DNA of 64,000 nucleotides from Deltaproteobacteria bacterium (GCA_020630875.1 JAHDIH010000004.1:307500-371499), one strand, 5' to 3'; counted from the stretch's first letter, positions 51,893 through 63,400 are shown. Made by a program: numbers and translations. Notes: generated by a model not told the origin, from the sequence alone.

Positions 51893-53179
51893 ATGGAACT
51901 AGTAGATAATATGTGGAACACCACCCAGGAATTCCTGGGCGTTTGGCCGGCTAAGATGTTGGCTTTTATTCTGGCCGTCGTCGTTGGCTGGATTGTAGCC
52001 CGAGTCGTCAGCGGGATTGTTCGTAAGCTGGTAATGCTCGTCGATAAACGATTGAACATATCTAATGTTATGTACAATCCGTTTGCTAGCAAAAACGGAA
52101 TAGACGCTAAACAACTCTCTGGTGTCGTAGCAAAGGTAACCTACTGGGTTGTCATGCTTATGGTATGGGCCGCTGCATTCGACAGCTTAGGCATTGGTGA
52201 AGCTGGTGGGCCATTCCAAGGTCTTGTGGGAAGCTTTCTCGCTGCCGTTCCGGGAGTTGCCAAAGCATTTCTCATCGGTATGTTTGCTTGGGTTCTCGGT
52301 AGCGTACTTCGCTATGCCGTTAATAAAGGAATCAACAAACTTCCGATAGACGAAAAGCTAAGTTCTCTTGAAGGACAAGAAGAAGCTGTAGGACACAACG
52401 GTCAAGCAGTTGCCGATGTTGCTGGTGCCGTTGCTTTCTTCGGAACATTCGTTCTTGCCGCACCATCAATATTTGGTGCTTTGGGAATGCCACAGTTAAG
52501 TGCACCTCTAGTAGGAATGGTTGAAAGAATCACCAACTACATTCCTGCAATTGTTGCTGCAACAATAGTAATTGCTTTTGGGTACATCGTAGCGAAGTTC
52601 GCAGGAATTATCGTTCAACGATTCTTGAACAAAGTCGGAGCAGACGAGTATGCAAACAAACACTTGTTTCAAAAGAATACCGAGTACAGCGCTTCTAACA
52701 TCCTTGGAAAAGTAGTCTTTGGTTTTGTACTGCTTCTTGCAGTCGTTCAAGGAGCAGAAGCTGCACAACTTCACTCGATTCGCGACTTCGCCATTCGAGC
52801 ACTTAACTTCTTGCCAAACCTTCTTCTTGGAGGAGCAATCGTTGTGGTTGGATTCATGGTAGCTGGATGGGTACGTAGCCAACTAACCGACAAGCTTAGC
52901 CAAGAAAACAAGTTCTGGGCGCGCATCGCACAAATCGCTGTGATTGCAATCTTCGCCATTGCTGCAAGTGAAGAAATGGGAATCGCTTCCACGCTTACGA
53001 TGACTGCATTCACCATCATCCTTGCAAGTGGCTGCCTCGCTGCAGCTCTAGCGTTTGGATTAGGTGGACGTGACGCCGCAAAAAGCTTCATCGACACACG
53101 TAAAAACAACGTATTCTGGACAAAGCCAACGGGTGGCGGTGGACAACCAGTACACGTATCGGCCCCTGAAAAAGACTAG
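51893..53179 (+). CDS. membrane protein with TM_helix repeats (mechanosensitive-channel-like)
   Basis: 428 residues and about eight membrane segments. The conserved TM_helix repeat appears three times, for example AKMLAFILAVVVGWIVARVV, YIPAIVAATIVIAFGYIVAKF and LPNLLLGGAIVVVGFMVAGW, each followed by a soluble helix pair. The C-terminal segment GCLAAALAFGLGGRDAAKSF is the pore-lining MscS-like Gly/Ala-rich helix. No MscS beta domain follows, so the protein is the short form of unknown conductance. A strong terminator lies behind it. Confidence 0.85.
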   Translation: MELVDNMWNTTQEFLGVWPAKMLAFILAVVVGWIVARVVSGIVRKLVMLVDKRLNISNVMYNPFASKNGIDAKQLSGVVAKVTYWVVMLMVWAAAFDSLGIGEAGGPFQGLVGSFLAAVPGVAKAFLIGMFAWVLGSVLRYAVNKGINKLPIDEKLSSLEGQEEAVGHNGQAVADVAGAVAFFGTFVLAAPSIFGALGMPQLSAPLVGMVERITNYIPAIVAATIVIAFGYIVAKFAGIIVQRFLNKVGADEYANKHLFQKNTEYSASNILGKVVFGFVLLLAVVQGAEAAQLHSIRDFAIRALNFLPNLLLGGAIVVVGFMVAGWVRSQLTDKLSQENKFWARIAQIAVIAIFAIAASEEMGIASTLTMTAFTIILASGCLAAALAFGLGGRDAAKSFIDTRKNNVFWTKPTGGGGQPVHVSAPEKD

Positions 53180-53203
53180 ATTCCTTTTTCTAAAGGTAAA
53201 ACG

Positions 53204-53232
53204 AAAGAGCCACCTTCGGGTGGCTCTTTTTT
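53204..53232 (+). terminator. rho-independent terminator
   Basis: AAAGAGCCACC (53204-53214) pairs over 11 bp with GGTGGCTCTTT (53219-53229), TTCG loop, followed by more T. Ends the membrane protein transcript; the A run on the 5' side makes it usable for the converging gene too. Confidence 0.93.
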
Positions 53233-54601
53233 ATTCTATGTCCCAGCCCGGTCCAGGCTCCAGCTCTCCCGTTTCAGGATCGCAGTAGATTCTAAAGTAG
53301 ATTTCTGGAGATGGTGGAATATTATCTTTCAAACTACTTATCACTTGGGCCGCGCCTGCGGGTAATACTGGAACGACGTCCCACTTATCGTAAACGCTAA
53401 TGTAGAATCGCCCCTGTTGATCATAGCGACCTGTCATCTTGTACGTTCCCATCGACATCGTCGGTCCCGTTTTTGCCAGAACCGACTCAGGTGTAATATC
53501 AGTACCATTCACCAACCTAGGACTTTGATGTTTGGTAAAATCTCTATTACGTTTGACGTTAAGCTTGGCTCTATTGCGAATAGTCTTATTTGCGCTCCAT
53601 AATTCTTTACGCGTTGACATCTCGAGCATTTTGTAGCGGTCCAAGTAATTCTTCACCCATTCTTTGTACGCACGAACAGGTAGATCCCTAAACCAAAAGT
53701 AGTTCGTATCAGTTGAAGAGGAGACCGAAGGACCATACGGACTGACAGTGATGGCCTCATAAGGACCTGGTAGCCCAAATGAGAGCGCCAACAATTCTTC
53801 CCGAGCAGCAGTAGAATATCCCCGATCTTTAGATGCTGCCGAATCTTGTGCGAGTTTCACCATAGCCTTCAACTGTTCTAAATTCTTTTCTACGTCATCA
53901 TAGTAACCTGCACTTGCGCCTATTCCTTGTGGGATGGTACCGGCAACGCTAGCCTTTGCTGCCTCTTCAATCGTGGGAGCTTGTCCCCTATTTCGCAGAA
54001 CAAACATTAACAAATTACTAAGTTTCTCGCTTCGATTGGGTTGCTCTCCAGGTGGCAACGCGCTTGTCAACATGGCTGCGGCTTGTGCCGCTTTTGTTGA
54101 ATCATACTTCAACTTAACTTCGCGATCGGACTTTTTGTCTGTATGGACACTACTGTGCATTGCTCGCAGCAACTTCACGAGCAATGTGTATGCAGGTTTA
54201 TTCGCCTGTTTGGCGATAGCCTCCATCTCAGTCAACTCTTCGGAAGTAAGGTTACCTACAATACTTTTATCGTTGGCCTTGACCCCACAATCTATGGTTG
54301 TCTGATTTGCCGAATGATAGAATTTAAGCTCCAGGCCAAGCTTTCCTTCGCGGACAGGGCGATGATCCCATGCCGGATGGTGCTCACCCTTTAGTGATAT
54401 CACGTAACTACCAAAAGGTAGTTTACTCGCCGACCAAGCCTCAGGAGCTGAAACGACCGAGACAGTGGAAGGCTGCCGAAACATCTTTACAGGATTGTAG
54501 TCGTCACCTGCACTAAGGCGTGTATAGGCGTCTCCCGAGCTTGAATCCGAGGCTGAATTGCTGGCCTCATGCTCGCTAAGACCGTGTTTCGTTTCTCGCA
54601 C
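53231..54601 (-). CDS. hypothetical protein
   Basis: 456 residues from a GTG, no signal peptide. The first ~45 residues are low-complexity (Ser, Asp, Gly). A middle helical region has Ala-rich stretches. The last ~130 residues contain WFRDLPVRAYKEWVKNYLDRY and strands TGRYDQQGRFYISVYDKWDV, a pattern reminiscent of toxin-like C-terminal domains of contractile-injection effectors, but this is a weak guess. A perfect TATAAT lies 7 nt before the GTG. Confidence 0.65.
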   Translation of the reverse strand: MRETKHGLSEHEASNSASDSSSGDAYTRLSAGDDYNPVKMFRQPSTVSVVSAPEAWSASKLPFGSYVISLKGEHHPAWDHRPVREGKLGLELKFYHSANQTTIDCGVKANDKSIVGNLTSEELTEMEAIAKQANKPAYTLLVKLLRAMHSSVHTDKKSDREVKLKYDSTKAAQAAAMLTSALPPGEQPNRSEKLSNLLMFVLRNRGQAPTIEEAAKASVAGTIPQGIGASAGYYDDVEKNLEQLKAMVKLAQDSAASKDRGYSTAAREELLALSFGLPGPYEAITVSPYGPSVSSSTDTNYFWFRDLPVRAYKEWVKNYLDRYKMLEMSTRKELWSANKTIRNRAKLNVKRNRDFTKHQSPRLVNGTDITPESVLAKTGPTMSMGTYKMTGRYDQQGRFYISVYDKWDVVPVLPAGAAQVISSLKDNIPPSPEIYFRIYCDPETGELEPGPGWDIE

Positions 54602-54608
54602 CTCTTCA

Positions 54609-54614
54609 ATTATA
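54609..54614 (-). promoter_or_regulatory. TATAAT -10 element, 7 nt before a GTG start
   Basis: TATAAT on the minus strand; seven bases (TGAAGAG) separate it from the GTG of the hypothetical gene. It matches the geometry found at the response-regulator and vWA genes. The GAAGAG stretch could pair with 16S rRNA, but it sits too near the start. Confidence 0.5.
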
Positions 54615-54732
54615 CCCTAGCTCCCCAAAATATTGCGATAATTTCGCAATTCTGCTGCTTCATTGAATGAATACCGCTACTTGCCACTTAATCGGGTCGA
54701 CTTCGATGCCGGCAATCTGTAGTGTCTGCGCC

Positions 54733-55818
54733 ATGAGATTCATAGCAGCACTATCATTTGTCCTTGTCGCATGTACGGATGGAAAAGACAAATCGCTAAA
54801 CAACACCGTAGCTACTTACAATGCGGGGCTTGCCCAAGGATTCGTAAGTTACGCGACAGAACGAACCGATCAAACAATAGCAGCTGCGGCAGGTCTAAAA
54901 GCCGGCCTTTTCTGCGGTCAAGAAATCTGGAATGGTGCCAACTGGGATACGCTTGTGGCAGCCAACTCCGTGTCACACGCTCTATCAATTCCACCAGCCC
55001 AAGAAAATGGTGGGGAGGGATGCAGTCAAGAAGAAATCACGCCACTGGCCGCATGCGTGATGGAGTTTTGCGATGGTGCCGAAAACTTACAAGAATGCGC
55101 ATTCGCTAATTGCAACGATCAAATTGGAGAACTAGGTACCCCTTGTGTAAGTTGTCTTGCTGCCAATATTGCTTCCAATGATTTAGCATTGATCACAGCT
55201 CAATGCGTCGGCGATGACATTGGCAAATACGTGTACGGTGGCTCGTTTGGCATAGGTCTTTACTCTGAAAAGCCTTTTGTTACCACGGACGCAAAAACAT
55301 TTGAGTCGCATCTTATTCGTAGAGGCGTGCTCTACGCTGAAATAGAACAAGATGGAGCACCACTGCATGTATTCTGTACTCACCTTTCTGCAGTACTAAG
55401 TTCTGTGCCGCATCCCAATGGCGATATGGGTTGGCAGGACGAGCAAACCGCACAGATAAGCGAACTACTTACCTACGTAGGAGAGAAAGCCGGCGGTGAG
55501 GCATCTATCATACTTGGAGACTTCAACACGGGGCCGGCCAGTGGCAATGCTACCGCTGAGCTTCCAGACAACTACCAATTGTTTGTCGATGCAGGCTATG
55601 CCAACGATTATGTTGCAAACGATGGAGACTGTACCTTCTGCGGGAGTAACCCACTAATAAATGGAAATTCCAGCGTGGTAATCGATCACATTCTCACTAA
55701 GGGCATCACGGTTTCAGAATCACAGCGAGTTCTAACCGACCAGATTACCGTTAGTTCTGGCGAGGATTCTATCAACACAGCCTACTCTGACCATTACGGT
55801 GTTGTGGGCAACCTGTAG
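54733..55818 (+). CDS. endonuclease/exonuclease/phosphatase-family lipoprotein
   Basis: About 361 residues. The ATG at 54733 gives a lipoprotein signal (MRFIAALSFVLVAC) and follows TAGTGT by seven bases; an upstream ATG at 54667 lacks such support. The EEP fold is shown by TYNAGL, the C-terminal ILGDFNTGP, VIDHIL and the final SDHYGV with the catalytic Asp-His. A cysteine-rich insert (CVMEFC...CAFANC...CVSCL) lies at ~110-160, which differs from typical DNases. Likely an exported metal-dependent nuclease, sphingomyelinase or phosphatase. Confidence 0.85.
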   Translation: MRFIAALSFVLVACTDGKDKSLNNTVATYNAGLAQGFVSYATERTDQTIAAAAGLKAGLFCGQEIWNGANWDTLVAANSVSHALSIPPAQENGGEGCSQEEITPLAACVMEFCDGAENLQECAFANCNDQIGELGTPCVSCLAANIASNDLALITAQCVGDDIGKYVYGGSFGIGLYSEKPFVTTDAKTFESHLIRRGVLYAEIEQDGAPLHVFCTHLSAVLSSVPHPNGDMGWQDEQTAQISELLTYVGEKAGGEASIILGDFNTGPASGNATAELPDNYQLFVDAGYANDYVANDGDCTFCGSNPLINGNSSVVIDHILTKGITVSESQRVLTDQITVSSGEDSINTAYSDHYGVVGNL

Positions 55819-55829
55819 CTCTATAACAA

Positions 55830-56507
55830 CTACATACCCCAACCAGAGACGTATTTCTCTGCAACGTAAACTGAGCCTTTGATTGCCCAAAGGCCCATCA
55901 CTTCGGTGACTCCGTCTTCGGGCGATAAACAAATGCGTTGGTCACAAATACCGTGGCAATCGGTAGCAAGTTCGCCGGGTTCCGCAGCTCCGATACAATA
56001 GGACTTTTTTCCGTCTTTGGCGACAACTTCTTGAGAATGCTTTCCATCACCAATGTATTTCATCTTAAATAGCTCAGTGACATCCGGGTCGTCGTCAGGT
56101 GCGGATGGGATGTAGTACTTTTTGATTTCAGCGTCAGCCAGTATTTCGTTTATCTTGTTTACGTCTGACGAACCTTCAACTACTATAAATTCATTACTTT
56201 CCAGCTCCAGTAACATTTGAACTGGCAAGTCCTGTCTTTTTCCATCAAGCTCCCAGCTAACTTTAGCTATGCCTATCAAGCTATCATTATATCCCGATAA
56301 TACGGGAATAGCTTCAGTGGTAACTTTGAGAGACGGATGATTTCCATTGAATCTATCTGTTAAGACCCAGGTCCCTCCATTAAAAACCGACGGAAGATTA
56401 GATTTTCTAGCCGACGCGCTAGTTGTAGTAGATTCCGGTTCAGAGCCACTGTTTTTATTCGAGTTACAAGATACTAGTAACGTAATCAGCCCGATTAAGA
56501 TTCTCAT
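55830..56507 (-). CDS. putative lipoprotein (paralog of the next gene)
   Basis: About 225 residues. The ATG at 56507 gives a lipoprotein signal (MRILIGLITLLVSC). A Ser/Thr-rich linker precedes a domain with GGTWVLTD, VSWELDGKRQDLPVQMLLELESNEFIVVEGSSD, and a terminal part with three Cys-type motifs SYCIGAAEPGE, CHGICDQRICLSP and VMGLWA. The next gene has the same order of motifs, so the pair arose by duplication. Function unknown. Confidence 0.7.
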   Translation of the reverse strand: MRILIGLITLLVSCNSNKNSGSEPESTTTSASARKSNLPSVFNGGTWVLTDRFNGNHPSLKVTTEAIPVLSGYNDSLIGIAKVSWELDGKRQDLPVQMLLELESNEFIVVEGSSDVNKINEILADAEIKKYYIPSAPDDDPDVTELFKMKYIGDGKHSQEVVAKDGKKSYCIGAAEPGELATDCHGICDQRICLSPEDGVTEVMGLWAIKGSVYVAEKYVSGWGM

Positions 56508-56697
56508 TCCAGGAATGTCCCAAACTTTAATGCGCAATACAATTGCCGAAGAAGTAAAGGAGCACTTATTGCGCAAACAACGCTTTGGTTTGCGCAACTC
56601 AAGTGTAGTAGTAGGATATCTTGTCATCAAAGAAATTCGTCATAACTATGTCTCAATGCATTCCTACCGACAGTATTACTGGCACACTTTAACGCTT

Positions 56698-57357
56698 TTA
56701 TTCGTCGTAGTGTCTTTTCAATTTCTTACTGGAATAGTGCCCATCCTCGGCCCATCGCCCCGATACTTCTAGAATGCCCCCTGCCGCAGAAAGACAGATC
56801 CATTGATCGCAAACTAGCTCATCGCAGGATTTCATTCTGTCATTGTCCCGTTCTTCTCCCATACAATAACCAGTTTCTCCTGTTTCAACGACAGTTACCT
56901 TTTCAGCGTCTTTACTGGGAACTTTGAATACCCTGTCAGAGTCTCCCAGTTTATCTTTCACATTCTGTTCGTTGGCAGAACCTTCGACAACCGCTATTTC
57001 TCCAGTATTGAGTTCAAGAAGCGCACCAACTCCAAAGTCTCGCTTTTTACCTTCTACTTCCCAACTAAGAGAAACCATGTTTTTGACTTTGCTTTTCAAA
57101 TCTACAGGTACAGGGACTACTTTGGCTATCACGTTGACCGGAAGACCCGTCTCTTCAACGTTCTTAAGAGTCCACGAGCCACCAGAAAATACCGCTTCGA
57201 ACTTCGAACTCAGCTTCGTTTTTTTGATAGTTGCTTTTGCTGGTGGCGCTTTCGCCTCCAGACGCTTATCTGTATCCGGCGCTGGCGCTTTCTGTGCTTT
57301 ATTCGAAGTATTTTTACAGGCACTAATACCAACAACCAATATCATTAGTAATCTCAT
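56698..57357 (-). CDS. putative lipoprotein (paralog of the preceding gene)
   Basis: About 219 residues starting MRLLMILVVGISAC at 57357 (an upstream frame start at 57420 is unlikely). Ala/Pro/Lys linker, then GGSWTLKN, VSLSWEVEGKKRDFGVGALLELNTGEIAVVEGSAN, GYCMGEERDND, CDELVCDQWICLS and VSGRWA, the same series as its neighbour at lower identity. Probable periplasmic protein with disulfides, role unknown. Confidence 0.7.
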   Translation of the reverse strand: MRLLMILVVGISACKNTSNKAQKAPAPDTDKRLEAKAPPAKATIKKTKLSSKFEAVFSGGSWTLKNVEETGLPVNVIAKVVPVPVDLKSKVKNMVSLSWEVEGKKRDFGVGALLELNTGEIAVVEGSANEQNVKDKLGDSDRVFKVPSKDAEKVTVVETGETGYCMGEERDNDRMKSCDELVCDQWICLSAAGGILEVSGRWAEDGHYSSKKLKRHYDE

Positions 57358-57405
57358 GATATAAATTTTGTTACGTTCTTTTCTGACATGCGATCGATTC
57401 ATCGC

Positions 57406-57434
57406 AAAAAGGAGGGCCAAAGAGGCCCTCCTTT
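57406..57434 (-). terminator. rho-independent terminator of the DUF4215 protein gene
   Basis: Read on the minus strand: AAAGGAGGGCC pairs perfectly over 11 bp with GGCCCTCCTTT (57434-57424 and 57418-57408), loop of five, followed by TTTTTGCG. It lies 22 bp after the stop codon of the giant repeat protein. Confidence 0.93.
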
Positions 57435-57455
57435 CATTCTTTCTTTCAACTTGCT

Positions 57456-60400
57456 CTAGCGTCTGACGAGTCGTCTTCTACGTCGACCAAGGATTGCGAC
57501 TCCAAAGAGTCCGAACATCCATGGCATTGGGTTCGAGCTATCGCAACCACCACCTGCTACAACCCAATCGTTGCAAGTGTTTGTTGGATCCGTAGGACAA
57601 GGATCGGTATTGTCCGGTATGCCATCATTGTCAGTATCAATGTAGCAGACGCTCGGAGCCCCGATGCAGACCCAACCACTTTCGACCGCGCAGCTTGAGT
57701 CGCAACCGTCTCCGTCGGTTCCGTTGCCATCGTCGCAGGTTTCCCCGATGTCTAAGGCTCCATCTCCACACATGCTTGGCTGGGTGCACACGCTAGGCGT
57801 TCCGACGCACGTCCAACCCGGCTCAGTCATGCAGACCATGTCGCAGCCATCTCCACCTGTGGTGTTTCCATCGTCGCAAGTTTCGTTGCTTACCACGAGG
57901 CCGTCACCACAAGTCGCAGCCACACTTCCAGGTCCACCGCTTCCGCATGGACCCGCAGCTGGTCCCATCGCGCATTGGTAGCCAGTTTCTATTGCACAAC
58001 TTGCATCGCAACCATCACCGACAAAGGTATTGCCATCGTCGCACGTTTCGAGCGCGTCAATAACTCCATCACCGCAAGACAGTAGTTGTTGACAAACACT
58101 TGGCATGCCAGTGCAAGTCCATGCCGGCTCAACCGTACATGTGACATCACAACCATCGCCGCCCACCGTGTTGGCATCATCACAGGTCTCTGCTCCTAGA
58201 ATCATGCCATCGCCGCAGATTCCAGTTACCGATCCAGGTCCACCAGTTCCGCATGGGCCTGCTGCAGGTCCTGTCACGCACTGCCATCCTGTCTCTAGAA
58301 GACAAGTCGCATCGCAACCGTCACCCGCAGTGGTGTTTCCATCATCACAGGTTTCACCCACGGTCACGATTCCATCGCCGCAGACGTTGACCACGCTGCC
58401 AGGTCCGCCGCTTCCGCATGGACCAGCTGCTGGGCCTGTCGCGCATTGGAATCCAGTTTCTACGACGCAACTTGCATCGCAACCATCCCCAACCGCGGTG
58501 TTGCCGTCGTCGCAGAACTCACCGGCATCAACGACTCCGTCTCCACAAGATGCTAGAGCAGTACAGACGCTCGGAGCTCCCGTACAAGTCCAACCAGGTT
58601 CTGTCATGCAAGTCGCATCACAGCCATCCCCTGTGGTGGTATTTCCATCGTCGCAGGTCTCGGCACCAACAATTTGTCCGTCTCCGCAGATTCCAGCCAC
58701 GCTTCCAGGTCCGCCACTTCCACATGGTCCGGCTGCTGGGCCTGTCGCGCATTGGTAACCAACTTCCAAGTCGCAAGATACATCGCAACCATCACCACTT
58801 GTCGTGTTGCCATCGTCACAGGTTTCAGTTCCTGCTACTACGCCATCTCCGCAAGTAGTCACCACACTTCCAGGTCCACCGCTTCCGCATGGTCCTGCAA
58901 GAGGACCAGTGAGGCATTGGTAACCGGCTTCTACGACGCAGCTTGCATCGCAACCGTCGCCCGCCGTGTTGTTTCCATCGTCGCAGAATTCACCCATGTC
59001 TACGGTACCATCACCGCAAGACGCTAGCATCGTGCAAGTGCTTGGAGCGCCGGTGCAAGTCCATCCTGCCTCAGTGAGGCATGTATCGTCGCAACCGTCT
59101 CCAATGGTCATGTTTCCGTCGTCGCAAGACTCCATCCCCACGAGCAAGCCGTCTCCGCAGATTTCAGAGGTGCTTCCTGGGCCGCCGCTTCCGCATGGAC
59201 CCGCAGCCGGGCCAGTTGTGCATTGGTAACCAGATTCTAGCTCGCATAGCGCATCGCAACCGTCTCCTGACAGTGCGTTGCCGTCGTCACAAGTTTCGCT
59301 GCCAGTGATGACTCCGTCACCGCAAGCTTCGACAACACTTCCAGGTCCGCCGCTTCCGCATGGCCCCGCAAATGGACCAGTTGCGCATTGGTAACCAGGC
59401 TCAAGAGCGCAGCTCGCATCGCAACCGTCTCCTACCGTCGTGTTTCCATCGTCGCACGTTTCAAGGGCGTCCACGGCCCCGTCACCACAATTGGCCAGCA
59501 TCACGCAAACGCTTGGCGTTCCAGAACAAGTCCAGCCTGCCTCAATCATGCAAGTCGCATCGCAACCATCCCCTGTTGCCGTGTTCATGTCGTCGCAGGT
59601 CTCGGTTCCAAGAAGCATTCCGTCTCCACAAATCGGAGCCACACTTCCAGGGCCGCCGTTTCCACAAGGACCTGTAGCAGGACCAGTCGTACATTGGTAG
59701 CCGGTCTCTAGCGCGCAGCTTGCATCGCAACCGTCACCTGACGTCGTATTTCCGTCGTCGCAGGTTTCTCCCATGTCGACGGTTCCGTCTCCGCAAGAAG
59801 TGACCATCGTGCAAACGCTTGGTGCTCCCGTGCAGTTCCACCCCGCTTCTGTCATGCAGGTCGCATCACAACCGTCGCCAGCTGCGGTGTTCATGTCATC
59901 ACAGGTTTCAGTTCCCACGATTACGCCGTCGCCACAGGTCGGAGCCACACTTCCTGGACCGGTAGTCGTACATTGACCTGCCGGAGGTCCACTTACGCAT
60001 TGGAATCCGGATTCCAGTGCACAGGTCGCATCACAACCATCGCCAGCTGCGGTGTTTCCGTCGTCGCAAACTTCGCTCATCGTAATGACGCCGTCTCCAC
60101 AACTTTCCACAACGCTGCCTGCTCCGCCGCTGCCGCATGGACCTGCGGCCGGTCCCACGTTACAGACGTAGCCACTTTCGATCCCGCAACTTGCGTCGCA
60201 ACCATCGCCAGCTGCGGTATTGCCGTCATCACAGAACTCGCCAGAGTCCACGGTTCCGTCCCCGCAGGAAGCAAGCATCGTACAGACGCTTGGCGCTCCC
60301 GAGCAAGACCAACCCGCTTCGATCATGCAAGTCGCATCACAACCGTCTCCAGTTGCCGTATTCATGTCATCGCAGGTTTCGGTTCCTACAATAGCTCCGT

Positions 60401-63400
60401 CTCCGCAAATTGGAGAAGTGCTTCCAGGACCGCCGCTTGCGCATGGACCAGCTGCTGGACCTACCGTACATTGGAATCCAGTCTCGATGGCGCAAGTTGC
60501 ATCACAACCATCTCCGCCTGCAGTATTTCCATCATCGCAAAGCTCTGCGCCCGTCACGATACCGTCGCCGCAGTCCGCAACAACGCTGCCAGCACCCGTG
60601 CTGCCGCATGGGCCTGCCGCTGGGCCGGTGGTGCAAACGTAGCCACTTTCAATTGCACAAGTCGCATCGCAGCCGTCGCCAGCCGCCACGTTTCCATCAT
60701 CGCAAAGCTCTGCGCCTACGATGGTCGAGTCGCCGCAGATACCACTACAGCTACTTGGTGCTCCCGTACAAACGAACCCGGTCTCTACCTCGCAGGTCGC
60801 ATCGCAACCGTCACCAGCTGTCGTATTTCCATCATCGCAGGTTTCGGCTCCCAGGGTCTGGCCATCTCCGCAAATTGCAGAAGTACTTCCAGGGCCGCCA
60901 CTGCCGCATGCACCCGCTGCAGGACCTACCGTACATTGGAATCCTGGCTCGATGGCGCAGGTGGCATCACAACCATCTCCCGCCGCCGTGTTGCCATCAT
61001 CGCACACCTCGGTGCCGCCAACGGCTCCGTCGCCGCATACCGTGATGACACTTCCTGCGCCGCCACTTGTACATGGACCAGCTGCTGGCCCCATCGCGCA
61101 TTGGTACCCGGTTTCGATGGCACAGCTCGCGTCGCAACCATCGCCTGACGCCATATTTCCGTCATCGCAGAACTCACCAGAGTCCACGTTTCCGTCGCCA
61201 CATGAGGCGAGCATGGAACAAACGCTTGGAGCTCCGGTACATGCCCAACCAGCTTCTTGCATGCAAGTTGCATCGCATCCATCGCCAGCTGCCGTATTCA
61301 TATCGTCGCATTGCTCTGTGCCGAGAATCATACCGTCGCCACATACTGCGGACGTACTACCCGGGCCACCGCTTCCGCATGGGCCAGCCGCAGGGCCAAC
61401 CGTACACTGGAAGCCATTTTCGAGCGCGCAGGTCGCATCGCATCCGTCACCGGCTGCAACGTTCGCATCGTCGCAAATTTCGGCACCAGCAACTACGCCA
61501 TCGCCACAAACTGTTACTACGCTGCCTGGACCGCCGCTTCCGCATGGACCAGCGACTGGGCCGACGTTACATGCGTAACCGCTCTCCAGTGCGCAGCTCG
61601 AATCGCAACCGTCACCGTTAGCAATGTTGTTGTCATCGCACGTTTCGGTTCCGGCTACTACGCCATCGCCGCAGGTAGCGGTACAGATGCTCGGTGCACC
61701 CATGCAAGTGTAACCGTTCTCTGTTTCACAAGTGGCGTCGCAACCGTCGCCTGACGTCGTATTTCCGTCGTCGCATTGTTCCGTTCCCACTACTTGGCCA
61801 TCGCCGCAGATTTCAGCTACGCTGTTCGGTCCGCCGGTGGTGCAAGCACCCGTCGGTGGGCCACTGACGCACTGGTACCCAGGCTCAAGTCCGCAGCTCG
61901 CATCGCAACCATCGTTGGCAATTAGGTTTCCGTCATCGCACGTTTCTCCGCTGTCCACATCTCCGTCACCGCAGTCTTGAACGCAAACGCTTGGCGCCCC
62001 CGTACAAGTCCAACCGGTTTCTACAGCACAACTTGCACTACAACCGTCGCCGGCTGCCGTATTCATATCGTCGCACGCTTCTGCTCCTGCGATGATTCCA
62101 TCGCCGCACACCGCTGACGTACTTCCTGGGCCGCCGCTTCCGCATGGGCCTGCTGCTGGGCCAACGGTACATACAAAACCACTCTCAAGTGCGCAGGTAG
62201 CATCGCAACCATCGCCGGCTGCCGTGTTTGCGTCGTCGCAAATTTCCGCTCCTGCAACCACTCCGTCTCCGCAACTTGTTACAACACTTCCTGGACCGCC
62301 ACTAGTACATGGACCGGCCGCTGGGCCAGCGTTGCATACGTAGCCAGTTTCCAATCCGCACGAGGCATCGCAACCGTCACCCGCTGCCGTGTTGCCATCA
62401 TCGCACGTTTCGCCACTATCTACGTTACCGTCGCCACAGGCCGCGAGCATGGTGCACGTGCTTGGCGCTCCCGTACAGGACCAACCTGATTCTACGGTAC
62501 AGCTCGCACTACAACCGTCGCCGGCTGCCGTATTCATATCGTCGCACGCTTCTGCTCCTGCGATGATTCCATCGCCGCACACCGCTGACGTACTTCCTGG
62601 GCCGCCGCTTCCGCATGGGCCTGCTGCTGGGCCAACGGTACATACAAAACCACTCTCAAGTGCGCAGGTAGCATCGCAACCATCGCCGGCTGCCGTGTTT
62701 GCGTCGTCGCAAATTTCCGCTCCTGCAACCACTCCGTCTCCGCAACTTGTTACAACACTTCCTGGACCGCCACTAGTACATGGACCGGCCGCTGGGCCAG
62801 CGTTGCATACGTAGCCAGTTTCCAATCCGCACGAGGCATCGCAACCGTCACCCGCTGCCGTGTTGCCATCATCGCACGTTTCGCCACTATCTACGTTACC
62901 GTCGCCACAGGCCGCGAGCATGGTGCACGTGCTTGGCGCTCCCGTACAGGACCAACCTGATTCTACGGTACAGCTCGCACTACAACCGTCGCCGGCTGCC
63001 GTATTCATATCGTCGCACGCTTCTGCTCCCGCGGGGATGCCGTCACCACAAACCGTAGCAACGCTGCCCGGCCCGCCGAATCCGCAAGGGCCAGCAGCTG
63101 GACCAGAAGTACAGACGTATCCCGTTTCCAGTGCGCAGCTCGCATCGCAACCGTCTCCGGCTGCCGTATTTCCGTCGTCGCAAATTTCTTGGCCAACCGC
63201 TACCACGCCGTCGCCGCATGTTGACGTACAAATGCTCGGGTTGCCAGTACATGAGTACCCCGGCTCCCACGCGCAAGTGGAACTGCAACCGTCACCGTTG
63301 AGAGTGTTGCCATCATCGCAGGTTTCATTGGTGGAGGTAGCGCCGTTTCCGCAAACCTCGACCACGCTGCCAGCGCCTCCGCTGGTACAAGGACCCGCGG

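Noticed and set aside
59973..61148. Long plus-strand frames opposite the DUF4215 repeats
   Set aside because: They mirror the internal repeats of the minus-strand gene in other frames and change frame together with it; composition is unlike the neighbours.
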